Origin: Colius striatus
Lineage: Eukaryota > Chordata > Aves > Coliiformes > Coliidae
DNA length: 64,000 nt
Assembly (NCBI RefSeq): GCF_028858725.1
Contig: NC_084760.1
Coordinates: 53,283,367 to 53,347,366, forward strand
Direction: 5' to 3'
This document shows, piece by piece, positions 23,378-37,800 of the stretch. The stretch's first letter is position 1; each line of letters opens with the position of its first letter. The notes below the pieces were generated by a model. That model had not been told where the DNA came from and searched no databases. It saw nothing but the letters and a program-made list of their open reading frames with translations. Both the position numbers and the translations under genes were made by a program.

Positions 23378-24024
23378 CACTTTTCCAGGTTCAAGAGACT
23401 GGATTATGGATAGCTGGAATACCAACAAAATTATTAAAGCGTACGGTTTCCCCCCCCTTGTGGGAGTGGCAGAGGAAGAAGCAGCCCTCACTCCTGTATT
23501 CACAAAGGTGATGAGCGGGTGCAAACCACACAGCTGGGTTTGCAGTTCATTGCTCAGACTCCACAAAGAAGAAAATTTGCAAATGCTGTATACAAAGGGT
23601 GCCCTGCAGCAGCTTTGGATCTCTAGAAGCACAGATGAATGCAGTTATAACCATATATTTTAAAAGTGGGGTTTTTTGTAGCTCATCTAGGTTCTGAAAA
23701 TGAAATAAATTTAAGGGAATAAGCTATCTCTACATGGTTGCCTTCTTCAAGGCATTCACCTTGGTTACCACTCGTCTCTTTGCAATACTGTAATTGATTC
23801 TGACGTTTGTTTCAGTGGGACATTTATTGGGAGGTCTTGTAGAGATCTCATGCAGCTTAGCTTTATGCAACCAAGTTGTAATTCCACCTCAAAAGAGAAA
23901 AAGAATCTTTAAAACGTAGATCAGGACCCTTATCCTGCCTACAGCGTGGCCCCACAAGCTACCCTGCCTGCACAAGAGAGGGGAAGCACAGGAGTCTGGA
24001 GAGGAGTGGAAACCAAGAAAAACC

Positions 24025-24104
24025 CAGGGCACCAAGACCCCTGCACATCCTGCCCTCAAATGCACAGGGCACCAAGACCCCTGCAAGCCCTGCCCTCCAG
24101 CTGT
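24025..24104. repeat. Two tandem copies of a 40-bp unit
   Basis: Both copies start CAGGGCACCAAGACCCCTGC and share CTGCCCTC further on. The period is 40 bp, not a multiple of three, which argues against coding. It is a minimal minisatellite in intergenic DNA. Confidence 0.8.
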
Positions 24105-27100
24105 AGGGCAGCTCTGGGATGAGTTTGTTTCCTTGCTCCACTTTGCATAAATAATTGATTGGGACACAGAGACACAAAGATACCACTTTACAGCTCAATA
24201 GTTAGACTGCTCACCTGGAATGTGAAGAACTATATCAAAATGGAAAAGAACTGTGCTTCCATCAGTCTGTGCTTTCAGAAGAGCTGGATAAAAGCAAACT
24301 TCACCACTAACAGTAGATATCACATTTCCACTGGGATCTGCTATCCTAGGCTTGACAAGAAGCCTACAGATTGTTTTACAAATATGCTTGTTTGCCCTTT
24401 ACCATTCAAATTGTTGACAATGTTACTGAAAGTTAGGTGGTGACAAACTGGGCACCTAAGGAGAGTTCTCCTACTGTTAAGCCATCCATGACAGAAACAA
24501 AAGCTGCAAACACCTTTATATATAGCTACAGAAAAAAATATGGCACGGTAAATTGATGTATTCAGAGCAGTAGCTGAACAAAGGGTTTAAGTGTCTAAAG
24601 TCACCCAAGTGCTTCTGAATGAGCCCAGCCTAACGGAGCATTCGCTTGGCCTTCATTCCAATGTTCATTCTCCACAGCCATATCAACTGGGTTTTTTACA
24701 CAACAAGGCCTGACAGAAAATCAATGTATTCCCTGCATCAAAAGCTAAACTATTATTGTTGTTTAAATTAGTTCAGTCACACAATAAAATTAATTGTTGC
24801 AGGCGTATCAGCTTTGGCTTTGATTCTGGTAGATACCACCCTGGAGAAGTACTTGTTACTTCTATTACATTGCATTACATCTATTACATGTATGACAGCT
24901 GCTTTTTAAAGAAACACATTTTCGCAGTTCTTTAGCATCCTTTTCCTTTAGCTTAGGGGTTGATTCAGCTCTATCTTAAGTTGTCTTTATCTACAGTGGT
25001 ATCAGAGTTTTGTGGTCATTAATTTTAATTCTTTCATCCCTTATCAGTGCTACCTTTGTTTTGTATGTCCTTACATTTCACAAGTGCAAGAAGGTTTTGT
25101 CTCCGCTTATTCTGCTCAAAGATTAGCTTCTCAAATATGACTCTTTTAGAAGCCTACCTGCTAATATCTGTTTAATCCTTGCTGGACTATGGATAAATGT
25201 GAACAAAAGCTAGACTTTACTGAGAAAACCTGTGGCTGTAACACCAAATCTTAGTAAATTTAGTTATCATTAGGTACTATTGGTACTCTTCACTAGAAAT
25301 ATTGTGTAAAACCATTGACATTAAAAGTAGAGATCACTGATACAAGGGTAAACACATGAGTAATGTAATTATCTGAAAACCATACTTGCACATCCCCTAG
25401 AAAATTCTGATCAATTCCAGTCACCCTTGAAATGCCAGCCCTAAGCCCCTAGACAACCATAGCTTTGTTCTGTAATCAAGCTGTGTGGTAATTAGGAAAC
25501 TGAACCTAAGAAAGGTTAGTAGTTTTGGCCCTCAATTAGATTGAATCAATTTAAAGTAAACTGTAGTATACCCTGGTAACATCAACAAAATCACTGAAGA
25601 ACATTTAAAGAGCAGCAGTAGTTTGAGTCAAGTAGTCTAGCAGTAAGAATTCTTACTACACCTAAGACATTTCTGACAATCAAATGGTTGCAGCAAGTTA
25701 CATGTCAAGAAGAACTTAAATTCACCGAATACTTTAAATGTCAGAAGGATTTCCCTTAAAGTTTCCCGATCTGCCCTTTTTATCTTACCTGTGGTATGGT
25801 CAAGCTGGTACAGCTAATCTTCAGCTAATTTCTGCCCATATAATTTCTTCAGGTAACTTCAGTTGTTTTAGACAAGGTTTAGACAATGAGATGTGTTGTG
25901 TTAAAGTGCTATTAAGTACATTTGAGTACAAACAGTACTTCATAACCTTTACACCTACATACTGTAACTGATTACTGGCATACATGATAAATTATCCAAA
26001 AACTGACCTTGCGCTGAAAGAGTAAATGACCTTAAGCAGGAGGACACATTTTCATCTGAATCAGTGCAAACTAACATCCAAATCAAAAGGAATAAAAAAT
26101 ACAAAATTACTTTGACATCTCTGCTGCTGTATATTTGGTACCTAGTGTCCATGCCAAGACTAGGAAAGCATTGTGTGAGATATTCCACAAACCTTTGGTT
26201 AGGCCTAGTGTCCGCACAAAGAATTTACAATATAAACACATGTGTTTGCACACGAGGGTCAATTCATCTGGCAGCTTCTGTAATTGCAGCTGCCCAGCTG
26301 TGCGTGCCAAGCCGAGCACAGGCGCGTGTCAAGGCCGTCTTCTGTGTGGTTAGCACTGAAGCATCTTGAGTGGTCTGATTGCATGGGTGGATGTACGGTC
26401 ACAAGCTGGGACACCAAAGCAAAAATGGAGAGAAAACAAAGAATATCTTGCAGTATCGTAGTATGGAAGAAAATTGAGATGACGAAGTATGATTTTCATG
26501 CTCTAAAAAGGGAGTTAGACTAGATGATTAGAATGTGCTTTTCCAAAGAATATCAGAGAGAAGGAAATTATCCATCTGCACTGACACGTAAAGGAACATA
26601 CATTTTCAGTTGTCATTACATAAAATTTCTGGTAACAAAACACAGACTTTAGGTTTTTATGCTTTAGGTGATTCCTGCCTTGCAGACCTAGAAAGTTCAT
26701 AGCTGGTTGCAATTTACAGCCCATGCAGAGAGGTCCATGGGTGCAACAATTCACTCACTATTACTTTGAGGGAAGATTCACTCACCTTGCAGTTTGAACA
26801 GTTGACAACTATTAGGATTTAGGCTCCGTTTTGCTTCTGTTAGATGCACAGTCACTAGCAGGCTGCTTATAAAGAGCATAAACACTGCCAGGAAACCAAA
26901 GGGCCAGAACTAGCTTGCTTCACACAGGACTCTGAAAAGCCCTTATAGGTCCTAATTGTTAACTACTGACCTGAAACCTGTTTGTGCATGCAAAACTCTA
27001 CAAACGGAATTGTCGTGATTTCAGTATTGATTGGATAATCCCTCCCAGGCACATTGTTTTTAGGTGGTACTGCACAAGGCACAGTCTCTCATACATCAAC

Positions 27101-27302
27101 AACAGATCTTATGTGAAGGTTCATATACAAAAGACTCGTGTTTAAATTAGATGCTGAGAATGGACTCAGCCATCATATCTGTCCTCTTCATTTCCCTCCC
27201 TTCACTCCTTTTGTGACTAACTTGTAATATCATTACCAGAAAACTGACATTATACCGTACTCTAATCTGTGTTTTCATGGGCACTGCCCTCCGTGGCTCA
27301 TT

Positions 27303-27362
27303 TCACAGAACCTTAAGGGTTGGAAGGGACCTCGAAAGATCATCTAGTCCAACCCCCGTGCT
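27303..27362 (-). mobile_element. CR1 LINE 3'-end fragment
   Basis: cacagaaccttaagggttgg aagggacctc and then aagatcatctagtccaaccc match the antisense of a CR1 3' terminus. About 60 bp, severely 5'-truncated. Confidence 0.85.
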
Positions 27363-30300
27363 TTATTAATGAAGAACAGTTCTCCATCAAGTGAATGCCA
27401 TTAGAAACAACATTTTGGATGACAATTACAGCAGCACTAGTGGCAGATGTGTGTGAAATTATGGAAAGTGACCTGCTCCAGATGGCTGCTGCTTACTTGT
27501 TGTTTGTGGAGTGCCTGCCCCATGTGCATCTGGGGCTAGGAACCCTCAGCGCTGTTGTAAAACTGGTAATGACTAAACTCCTCGATATGTGAATTTTTGT
27601 TGAACACTATTTCATTCCTTTCAATAGGCTTCACTGTGCTAGTTCCTCTGAAATGCAAACGTGCCACAGACAGGTGAAATGTGAGAAATTCCTAAGGGGT
27701 TATCACTTTCATCTCTTCTATGTAGTCAGCATGGAGGAAGAAAAGGAAACTTACCTCATTGTGTGGAAGAAAAATCTTCTTTAAGTCGTGCAGCAGCTGT
27801 TTCCAGTGTATGAAGATGACCTTGCCCGGAGTTAAAAAGCACATTCTCCACATACTGTGAGAGAGGATTAAAAGTATTTCCACAAAGTTCTTGGCTTATG
27901 TAGAAGATTGAGACATCTTTTTCAGACAAGCCTCTGATTGTTTTCTGAATCTCTACTTGCAGTTTTATTTTGTAGGACTAAAACACAAAATCATTTTGAT
28001 ACTTTTTTTAATCTTTATATTAATTAGGTATAAGTAGTTTTCCCAGAATGCGTCTAGGTGACATTCTTAATTCAGTGTAACTCTTTGAGGCTCTATGTTT
28101 AAGAAACATTTCTGCAAATCACTTCAGATTATTTCAACAGTTGATTAAGGGAAGCATAATGTTTTTATAAACAATATTATGATTGTTTCCCTTAGCAGCC
28201 TGATCCACTCTGGAGAGAAATGCCTGATTATAGGTAACCTGTGCAGCAGACAAATGCCATTTGTTGATCCTATGAAAAACTGGCCCAAATCCAAGTTAAA
28301 ATCCTCCAGAAAAAAAAATTTTAAAAGTTTAAAAATTCACACATACTCAGTGTCAGGGACTTGACAGCATAAGGCAGCTAAATATGCCAAGGATTCTTCA
28401 GAGCATACACCATCACTTAGCAGCTCCTAGTTGCCAAACTGCCTGTGCTGTGACATGCTTCTCAGGGACCAAGTTCCTACCCATGCCCTCTGCAGGATTT
28501 AAGCCTGTCTTTTCCTGCAGTTTCTCCTTTCCATAGATAAGCGCTCAGCTTCTCCATGTCTTTTGTGATAAGACTGCATTTTCCCTTGTGTGGTCTGTGC
28601 TATCATGTGTATCAAGGGATACAATTTCAGGTTTTACAGGTTGTCTTAACTCAGACATTCTAAATGCTCCATAACTAGAGTTCCACAGATTCATTATTCT
28701 AATTTAGTAACATCTTTCTTTTGTAGGATTTTCTAAATTTAAAAAATTATATCTTGACATACATATATGTGCTTTTGTCAAACCTCTGACTTTGGTGTAG
28801 AAAGAAACACCAGCACTGTAGATGCTGAAATCTTGTGTGAGGCGAGGCTTGTACAACATGGTAATATTTTAATTAGACTAATTGGTGTATTTTTGGAAAA
28901 AAAACACCCAAACTTCATAGTCCTTTATGAGCCTTTCTTCAGATCTGAAAATAAAGCAGCAATCCTGAAAGATCTTCTAACTTCCAACGAGCAAAGCTTA
29001 CGTTTTCTTGAAATTTGTGCAAAATATTTTACTGCTTTGTCATGGTACTCTGTCACCAATATCCATATTAAATGACAACAACACAAAAGAATTTAGCAGG
29101 TTTCGATCGGAAGTGTTTACTTTTGGTTGAAGTGTACATCACGTACAATGTCCCTCAAACGTCTCATGTGGGCAGGTTGTGAGTTCAACTGTTCATTCTT
29201 TCTGACAGAGAAATGACAGAGGGGATATACCATACCATTAGTCCCACACAGGAATCCCCATCACAAGGTGAAGAGACTCTGCATAAAAACAGATGTGAGG
29301 AAACAGCTACCAGTGACTGACCTTAACATCCCTCTGCAAAGCTGTGCAACTCATGGGCCAGAAGTGCTGCTTCCACAATGGAGATCCTGGAATGTTTATT
29401 CACTTTTTTTTTTTTTCCCCACATAGCTCACATCATCTTGCTAGGCTTATGCTTATACAATCCTGTAACTTTTCATCAGTTCTGTTGCCATCAGGTCTCC
29501 TAGAATCAATAAAAACCCCACAGGTCACAGCGTTGTGCAAAAGTAAAGACATCAGCTCTACTGGATATGTGTCAAAATATATATAGAACAGATTTAATAA
29601 GTTCATCTTCCCTAGCTATCACTTTAAAATACATAGCTGCTGAAAGCAGACATACATCAGAAATTCATGGATACAAAATATCATTCATAAGTAAATCACT
29701 GTTGTTAATATCAAGTAAATTAACTATTAAACCTATAAAGTTTCATTTCATTAGTTTGAAAAGACTGAGGCTATAGATATTACTCAAAAATGCAAAGACT
29801 CAAGAATATTCCACCTTACTGTGGCATTATCTTGTAACTACAGCTGTGGATTCTAACATCAGTTGAGTGACTTACAATTTACAAATCAGGGAAGGATGCA
29901 ATATATAGTTCTTACTTAAATGGATTCTCAGACTGATTCTGCAGTACTCTAGAGCTTTAAACTGCAAACCATAGGGTTTGATCCTTGTTTCTTTTGACCC
30001 TCCTTGATCAAAAAGCAGTTGCTTTTTTGATGACCTTTTTGAGGACTGTGTATTCCTACATGTCTTAAGTAACCTCAGCACTTAAACGCAAGTCCATAGA
30101 AGGCTTGGATCAAAGACTGATCTAGGGCATGCTGAAGTATACCCCAAGTAGCCGTCAGTATGCATAAAGGTTTTACACTTTTGTAGGGGTACTTTGAGTC
30201 TTTTAGAAAAACAAACAAACAAAAACCTCAAAAAAACAAAAACCACAAAACAGGTACCAAACCCCAGATCAGGATATGTTAAAATATTTGTTTTAAAGCA

Positions 30301-31631
30301 CCTTTGCTAGTCCCGATCACCCACTCATTTTTTGCTCAGTTGATCACTATGGTGTAAGTCAGGCGGGATTTTTCTGCATAGCTTGTTAAACATGCCAATT
30401 TGACGGGCTGCTTTAGGAAAAAGTTTCTGCTGTTGCTGGTTTAGCAGATGCTGGGTTGCAGTTCTGTACTCGCAAGTGCAGGGGATTAAGGAGACAGAAG
30501 GATCTCCAGGAGGGAATATAGCAATTTTCATAATGCCAACCCAACTGCATCCAATAGGTATTCACATCAGAGGCTGTCCCTTGATGGCCATCCCAATTCA
30601 GTTATCTGTTTGTCAAAGTTACTTGACATTATCTTCTGTTTGAAGAAATAACTGCCCTAGCTCATCATTCAGCAAATAGGATTAGCTACTACTGAAGATG
30701 ATGGAGAGGATGGACAGAAGCAGTTAACTGTCCAAAGCAGATGAGTATGATAAGATACAAAGGTTTTTCCGAAGTACACTTCTTTGTACACTGTGAATTG
30801 CTCAATGGAAAGGAAAAAATCCCAATGCATAGGAAGTTCCTAAAATAATCACAAGTCAAACTGTAAGCCTTTCAAAACTTACACCTGGCGCAGCGAGTGG
30901 ATATATGGGAGAAGCACTAATAAGCAGAAGGAAAACTCGGAGGGGAACCCTAGTGCTCTCCATTTGTCATGGAGTAAATAGGTCTTATTGATCACTTGAT
31001 TACACTTGATTTATACTAAATACTTTCAAGCATTTCACATTTGTAACTTTTTAATACAAGAATAATTAAACTTTGATTTATGGGAATTACACAAACACAG
31101 GTAACTTAGATTTTTGTCCAGCCTTTAAAAAATGTATACCAACTAGCAGCATGCAACTCTACCACAGATATTCAAGAAGTGGATAGAATGTTTTAGCTTT
31201 AAAATAATAGCTGTTTGATTTGGGGAGTTTTGAGAAGGTCTGAATAATGCAAGAGTAAATGTGAAAAAGCTTGGGTTCTGGCTGTAGTTGTTTTTTTTAC
31301 TGTTTCTAATACCAGGTTGCTAAAGATACAAAGGTTTTACAGCCCTTCTATAAAACAGCTCTTTATCTTTTCTCCACTAATTCTCTGGTGTCACATTTAA
31401 CAAAACTAGGAAACTGGAGATAATCTGGATGTTTGCAGATTAGATGTAAGGTAATAAATAACACTAATTTCACATACCTACAAATATAGGGGCATCTTAT
31501 CACTGTTTAAGTTTCTCACTCTTTGTAATGCCTGCCAACATTTTAACCCAGGCAAATTACGGTATTGTTTTTGCTGTTTTTTCGCTAGGATAAAATACAC
31601 AGTCGTAATATCCTTTTATCAGATTTCATGG

Positions 31632-31638
31632 TATAAAA
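31632..31638 (+). promoter_or_regulatory. NEPN: NEPN TATA box
   Basis: TATAAAA in the context GGTATAAAAAGG lies 60 bp before the NEPN ATG, so transcription would start near 31660 and leave a 5' UTR of about 30 nt. There is no CpG island, which fits a tissue-restricted gene and contrasts with both neighbours. Confidence 0.7.
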
Positions 31639-31691
31639 AGGACTTTGGTGCTTAATTCAGACTGTATGCTGCAGACACAATTTCAGAGCTC

Positions 31692-31892
31692 ATGTTTTGG
31701 AAGATGTATTTATCTTACATTTTACTTGTCGTCTTTTATTTTCATGGTGGTCTAAGTACCACTTGCCCAAGAAGATGCAGCTGTGACCCTGCCCAGTCAG
31801 TGCAATGCTATAGAGCTACAGAGATCCCCAGAGAGATTCCTGTTACCACCAAGAGACTCTACATCAGCCACAGCAAAATTAAACACCTCCAG
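31692..31892 (+). CDS. NEPN: NEPN exon 1 coding part (residues 1-67)
   Basis: 201 nt, phase 0, with donor CTCCAG|GTAGGA. It encodes the signal peptide, the N-terminal Cys cluster (CPRRCSCDPAQSVQC), TEIPREIPVTTKRLYI and the first repeat up to KIKHLQ. Confidence 0.92.
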
Positions 31893-34800
31893 GTAGGAAA
31901 AAAATCAGTAAAAATGCTTTCTATAGTATGCTTAAAGCTGGGCTTCCCAGAAGATAGTGGCTTTCAAGTGTAGACAGAATCTTATTCCACATTCTAAAAA
32001 CTGATAAAAATGTTGCCAGATCTGGTTTTATTTTTACTTACTTTTTAAGGACATGTAAATATATTGCTATAGTGTTTTCATTATCCTGCAAACGTCAAGC
32101 ATCAGTTCATGCTGTCACAATGATATTTTGTATGCAACTCAAAACTCAGTAATTTACAAGTAGGAGTGAAATGTTGACTTGTTTTTTAAATGGTTGAATA
32201 ACCATTGACTTCCAGAGTAATTTTTTTAATTTGTTAAAAGCTTTTGCTACTTTTGATACAATCTAATATTATTTTTGCAATAAATGGAAAAGGTTTATGT
32301 AGGTAGACTCATTTCCCTAATGAATTAAATTGAAATTCTTTCCCCCCTCTGGTGTTGCAAATGTCAGGTACAACTGCTATTAGAGGTAGTTAATAAGTTA
32401 AGAGTCTAAGAGTGTGAGATGTTTCTAAAAGAAATACTAGGCCTATCTAATAACCTATATTAACAACAGCAGCTTCTAACTGAAGCTGACAGCTATTCAT
32501 GTTATTTTAAAAGTTTGTTTTGCATTTCTTGAGGTATCTCTGGATCACATTACTGAAAGCATGATCAGTTTATACTCATTTTGCTATACTCAATGGTGCT
32601 TCTCTGTTTTCTACCCTAAAATATATTTGTTGAATAAATTCAACTTCTGTAGATACAAGGGAAGTGAAACTACCTGTATTATACATGCTTGTGCATCAAT
32701 TTACTACAAAAAAAAAGAGAGACATTAAATTCAAAAGATATACATTTCCTGTTAAGTACACTTGTCCTCTTACAAAGAATATAATTTTAACTGCTTTCAA
32801 ATGCATCTTTGGTTTTGCTCTCAGGACTGAACGAAAGAGGCTAGAAGGTAGCTTAAAACCACATCTGGGATACCTATTGCCCACTAAGAAATAGTCAGGA
32901 ATTTTGCAATTTAACTCTGAGAAATAATTTACAGCTCTCTTAGCTGCTACTATCACGTCTGATTTTATTGTTTGATCTCCCACACCTGCAAGTGTCAAAA
33001 TTCATTGGTATGATTTAGCTGTATTGATATGCTGTAGTTAAACAAGAGATCTGTCAAATAAATTCTTTACTAGGAAATACGTTTTCTGTGCAAAAATTAT
33101 TTTATTTCCAATGTAAGGAAGATGAGCCATTTTTGGTTGCCCATACCTGTCAGCTACTCCTCAGCTACTAGTAAAGTGGCCTTGGGGTCCAACTAAATGT
33201 AGTGTTGGATATAAGTGAATGGAATAAATAGTTTATGACTATTTAGAACAAAGGAGGTGTGGTACCACCTAAAAAGAGAGTTTTTCACTTTATACATTAA
33301 TTCAACTGAGCAATCAGCATGCCTTTCTTCTACTACTGACTTTGCACTGAAAGGAAATAAGTCCTTTCATGCTATCTGCCTCCCAGCGTGTAGATTCTTT
33401 CCTTAAGATTAGCCTAGGTCTGTGAATTTTCTTTCCATGCAACAAATTATGCTTCTGAGGTCTTGACATCATACATATATATGCTTGATTTTACACAGCT
33501 GAGGAATTCCACTGGCACATATCACAGTGCTTGTAGAAACAGGTTTTGATTTTTGCTTGTAAGTACACGTATGGAAGTGCTAAAAGAACTCTATAGGGGT
33601 TTTGTGTGGTTGGTTGATTTGTTTTTTAAATAGTTTCCTTTACCTAATCTTAGAGAAAAATAACATTTTCAAAGACAAGTTGAATGGAAGCCCAAGCTTC
33701 CCACAGCTGACACTTTTATACATAAGCATTCATATATACTATGGTTTGGCAATTAACCGTCTCAGAAGACTAAACAGATCTCTTTTCAAACTGAGTAGGA
33801 ATTACTTTTGGACATTGCTTTGTATGTTTCTTATTAAAAGTTTTTAAAAAATTAAAAAGCAGATATATTTTTATGCTAAATACAGTACATTTTTAAGAAA
33901 AAACAGGAAAAAAGTAGATCTTATTTACCCAAATCAACTTTGTATTTGTTCTGACAGGGGCAATCATCATTGAAAACACTAGCTGGGATTTTTGCATTTG
34001 GTATTTTTACAAACTGAGGCTTGTTATAAATAGACTTGAGAATAAAAAAAAAAAAAAGGATTTTGTTTTGCATCTTTTTAAAATAATTTCTGCCTTCTCC
34101 TTGATTTGAAGACCAATTTTAACCTGTTTACTCTCACTTTAAGATGTAGTTTATATCTAACTATATTAATACCTGGGGTTTTATCTGCTAAAGAAAACAG
34201 TTTTTCTGGCCCTTACAATAGGGGACTTGTTTAAGAAACTCCTTATAACAAATCCCAGTTCACAAAAATTCTAGGAACAAGGGTCATTGCAAAATTTACA
34301 AAATTATTGAAATATTTGTGTGAAAAAAACAGTATCTTAGATCCATTTTCAGGAGATCTGCTTTTTAAAATCTAAAAGTATGTTAGACACTTTACAGACT
34401 GGTTAGAGAATAAAACAGCACTTTGTAGTAAAAAGAGAGCTGACTGATAGGCTTTCAAATATGTCTTGATTCATATTGGAAAGACTGAGTGTTTTGTAAT
34501 GGCATGGATAAATATTTAAGTCTCCAAACAACATAGTCACAAAGCCTAGCAAAGCAAACCAAATAAGTGAAAAATAGAAATTATCATAATCCACATTAAG
34601 ATGTCTGACATTATTATAGATTGAATGTCTATATATTGAACTTCATGTAGCTCTATCATTTAATAAGACAAAAATTAAGCCTCTAGAGACATAGAGCAAT
34701 GAAGTGATGAAAAGCAGGAAATACTGACTTTTAACATAGAGGAAAAAACATGTTGAACTTACAAAGGTTCACACTTGTTTCAATTTCCTTAGAATCACAG

Positions 34801-37800
34801 AATCATAGAATGGTAGGGGTTGGAAGGGACCTTTAGAGATCATCCAGTCTTTAAGACTGTTTTATCATGTAAGAGGATCCTCTTCTGCTCTTGGGCAAGG
34901 CAGTTCATTTCTATGGCGTTTACTATGACAAAGCTTCGCAAGATTGGCTTCTTAAGCATAATCAAAACTGGACATGCAATTCTGTAATTGCCATAGTGCA
35001 ATGTATATATAACAAAACTGCAATTAAAGACAAAATATAAAATCGACAACTTTGTTATTTACTTGTAAGAATATAAGGGTTTTTATAGAGGTATATTCCC
35101 TCACTGAACTTAAATGTGATTGATGGAGAAACCTGCATCAATAGATGTTCCATATCTGTAATTTCTCACTAACCGCATAAAATCTTGCAGTGCTCAGAAC
35201 TGACTTTACAAGACAGAATAAATGTAATCAGAAAGTAGTGACAACTAAAGATACCTAAACAAAAATTGACTCTTCTCTCACAGCTGTGTGGGCTCTAATT
35301 TTAACAGAAGTTGAAAAGCAGAGTTTGTAGCTAAGGTGAAGAAAAACAACCCAAAACCATGCAAGAGCTCATCACCTGATTTCACATAAACAGTCACCTG
35401 ATTTCATATAAACAAGTATGATAACCAAATATATTCAATTAGGATCATAGAACAAAATTACTACCCAGTACCTGTGCTGCAAATTTTGCTCAGATTCCTG
35501 ACTGGGATGAGGGATTATGTTTGTAGAACATGCTTTATAGCTTCTCTCAATTAGAGTAAAATGTGCTGGTAGCTACTAATCTCTGGGGGAAATAGCATGA
35601 AGACTCGAGTGTTAGTTTAACATCTCTTACTGATGTGGTACTTCTGACCTGACACCCGCAGTGAGATGTTTATTGGACACAGGAAGGGAAAATGGATGAG
35701 GATACTCCTTCCCATGTCTCTCAAGCAGAACACCTGTTCATCTTGCTTTTAGCTTTCTGTGATTCCCATATACGTGAATTTTCAAAAATCAAGCACCCAG
35801 GTCAATGGGCAGCGTTTCTGATAATTTCAGAATTTTTAAGCAACTGGTGTACTCAAAGAACTCCCAGGTTCAGCTTCATTGCATGCTTCTTCCTATCTCA
35901 GTGTGGAGGAAACGGCCAGATGCATTTAAGTTTTCTTCTGAACATGAAACACAGCATGAGCAAGCTTTGTAAACAAGGAGTTTCCAACAGAAATGAAAAA
36001 TAATGAAACAATTGGTATGCCTTCATGTATCATAGTCATAGGCAACATCTAGGTTCCATTTACCACTGCAAAGCATCTATTTATTACCAACTAACAAAAC
36101 CCAGGTTCTTGTAAAAGCAATCTGCTCCCTAGAGGTGATTTTCAGACCAAGCTGATCTTGATGAACTCAAAATTGCTCCAGCAAGCTCCGCGCATGCAGT
36201 GAGCATTAACACTCATCTACTCCCTGCAAAGATTTCTGCCACTGGTGACATTAGCTCTACATTTTATATAGACTATCTGCCAGGCAGAAATAAAGTGAAT
36301 ATTCCTTCTTCAGACATCATGGACTTAAACAAAATTCTAGAAATGTAAAGTACTGTCAAACTGGAAGTACTTAGAGTAACAACTTAATTGTTACCATTTC
36401 TCTTAATTTCTCATTCTAAATACATGTTTCTCAATATATACTTACAATTGTTAGAGCACCCAGAAGAGGTAATCAGTGAGGAGATCCATAAACAGATGGT
36501 GTGCTATAATATGATGGGTTTTTTTTCTCTCTTTAAGATAACTGACTTCAGGAGACTTTCATCCCTTGAAGAGCTGGCATTGTCATGCAGTGGCACAGAA
36601 TCAATAGAAAAAAATACTTTCAAAGCTCTGCGCACTTTGAAGTCCCTAGAACTCTACAAAAATCAGTTAAAACAAATACCCACCTTTCTTCCACAAGGCC
36701 TTGAAATTTTGAAACTCGCTGATAACTCCATCAACACTCTGCATGCATCTGATTTTGAAGGTTTGGTGAAACTAAGGGTGCTTGATATTCGAAACAACTT
36801 GATTACGACTCTGCCTCCAAGTGCATTTTCTTCCCTTTGCAATTTACAAAGTCTAATTCTGGATGGCAACAACATGGAATCTGTATCTGCACCACTTAAG
36901 CTTCCTAGGCTAAAGTATCTGAGCATGGCTGATAATAAACTGAATTCATTCCCAACAAACTTCTTTGCATCATTCCAAAGTCTACAGTTTCTCAGTTTAA
37001 GTGGCAACTTTCTGACAAAAGTACCCCTTGACCTACCTAAATCACTGCTGTCACTAAAACTAGAGAAAAACCATCTTAAAACAATAAGACTTCAAGATAT
37101 GAAACACCTAGAAAATCTGTCTGAGTTCTTCCTGACAGAAAATCAGATAACATCAATAGATGGTGCCCAGCTTCTTCCTAACTTAACAACACTGGAACTC
37201 TCTAAGAACCAGCTCCACACAATGCCACTCAGGCTGCCTGGCAGACTGCAGAAACTCGACTGCAGCAATAACCTGATCCAAAGGGTGACAGCACAGGACT
37301 TCCAAGGACTACAGGATCTCAGGCACTTGTTTCTTGACAACAACGCTGTTAACATGTTTGAGGCAGGAGCTCTTCAGCAGTGTGTGCAGCTTTTGAACTT
37401 GGCATTGGAACAGAACCTCCTCATTTCTATTCCGCTGAGGCAAGTGAATCTGAGGGCAGCTGGTTCCCAGGTGTCATCTCTCCTTCCTTACATTATGAAA
37501 GTGAGGGCCAAACTGAGAAAAAAAGTATTCCGCCCCAGTCATGGTAGAAGTCTACCCATACTATAAACCTGTTGCCATAACTGGCGCTAATTAGCACTGT
37601 TGTTAGCTGTCTCAGCATAGAAGTAGAGCTGTTTTCATTCCATCTGTGGCCGCCATTGAATGTGCTCATTTCACATCTCTCCTTGCCAGTGAGATTACTT
37701 TGTTAAATTAGCACATAAATAAGAGGAACCTGCTAGGAGGATATAACAGAATTATTACAGAGAAGTTACACTGCTGCTTAGATTTATCTCCCCCCATAAC

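Larger units (their letters stand above)
22444..31631. other. GOPC-NEPN intergenic region
   Basis: About 9 kb between divergently oriented GOPC and NEPN. The first 0.6 kb is the GOPC CpG island. The rest is AT-rich unique sequence with a hairpin (23349-23377), two short tandem duplications (23271-23308 and 24025-24104), a CR1 scrap (27303-27362) and A/T runs such as 13 T at 29404-29416. No exon is recognised. ORFs such as 28767-29075 (102 codons, plus) have no motif I recognise. Confidence 0.8.
31893..36537 (+). other. NEPN: NEPN intron 1
   Basis: 4.6 kb, GT-AG, AT-rich. It contains a CR1 3' fragment (34791-34849), a 22-bp tandem duplication (35372-35415) and a run of 14 A at 34044-34057. 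ORFs such as 35692-36003 show no recognisable domain. Confidence 0.88.

Noticed and set aside
28767-29075. 102-codon plus-strand ORF in the GOPC-NEPN gap
   Set aside because: No recognisable motif, no promoter or splice context, and a length expected by chance in AT-rich DNA.
35692-36003. 103-codon ORF in NEPN intron 1
   Set aside because: Cannot be joined in frame to NEPN exons with good splice sites and shows no LRR pattern.
37440-37566. Read-through extension of NEPN exon 2 as the true C-terminus
   Set aside because: The extension loses the LRR pattern and Cys cap, whereas splicing to exon 3 restores both. It could still be a minor retained-intron form.
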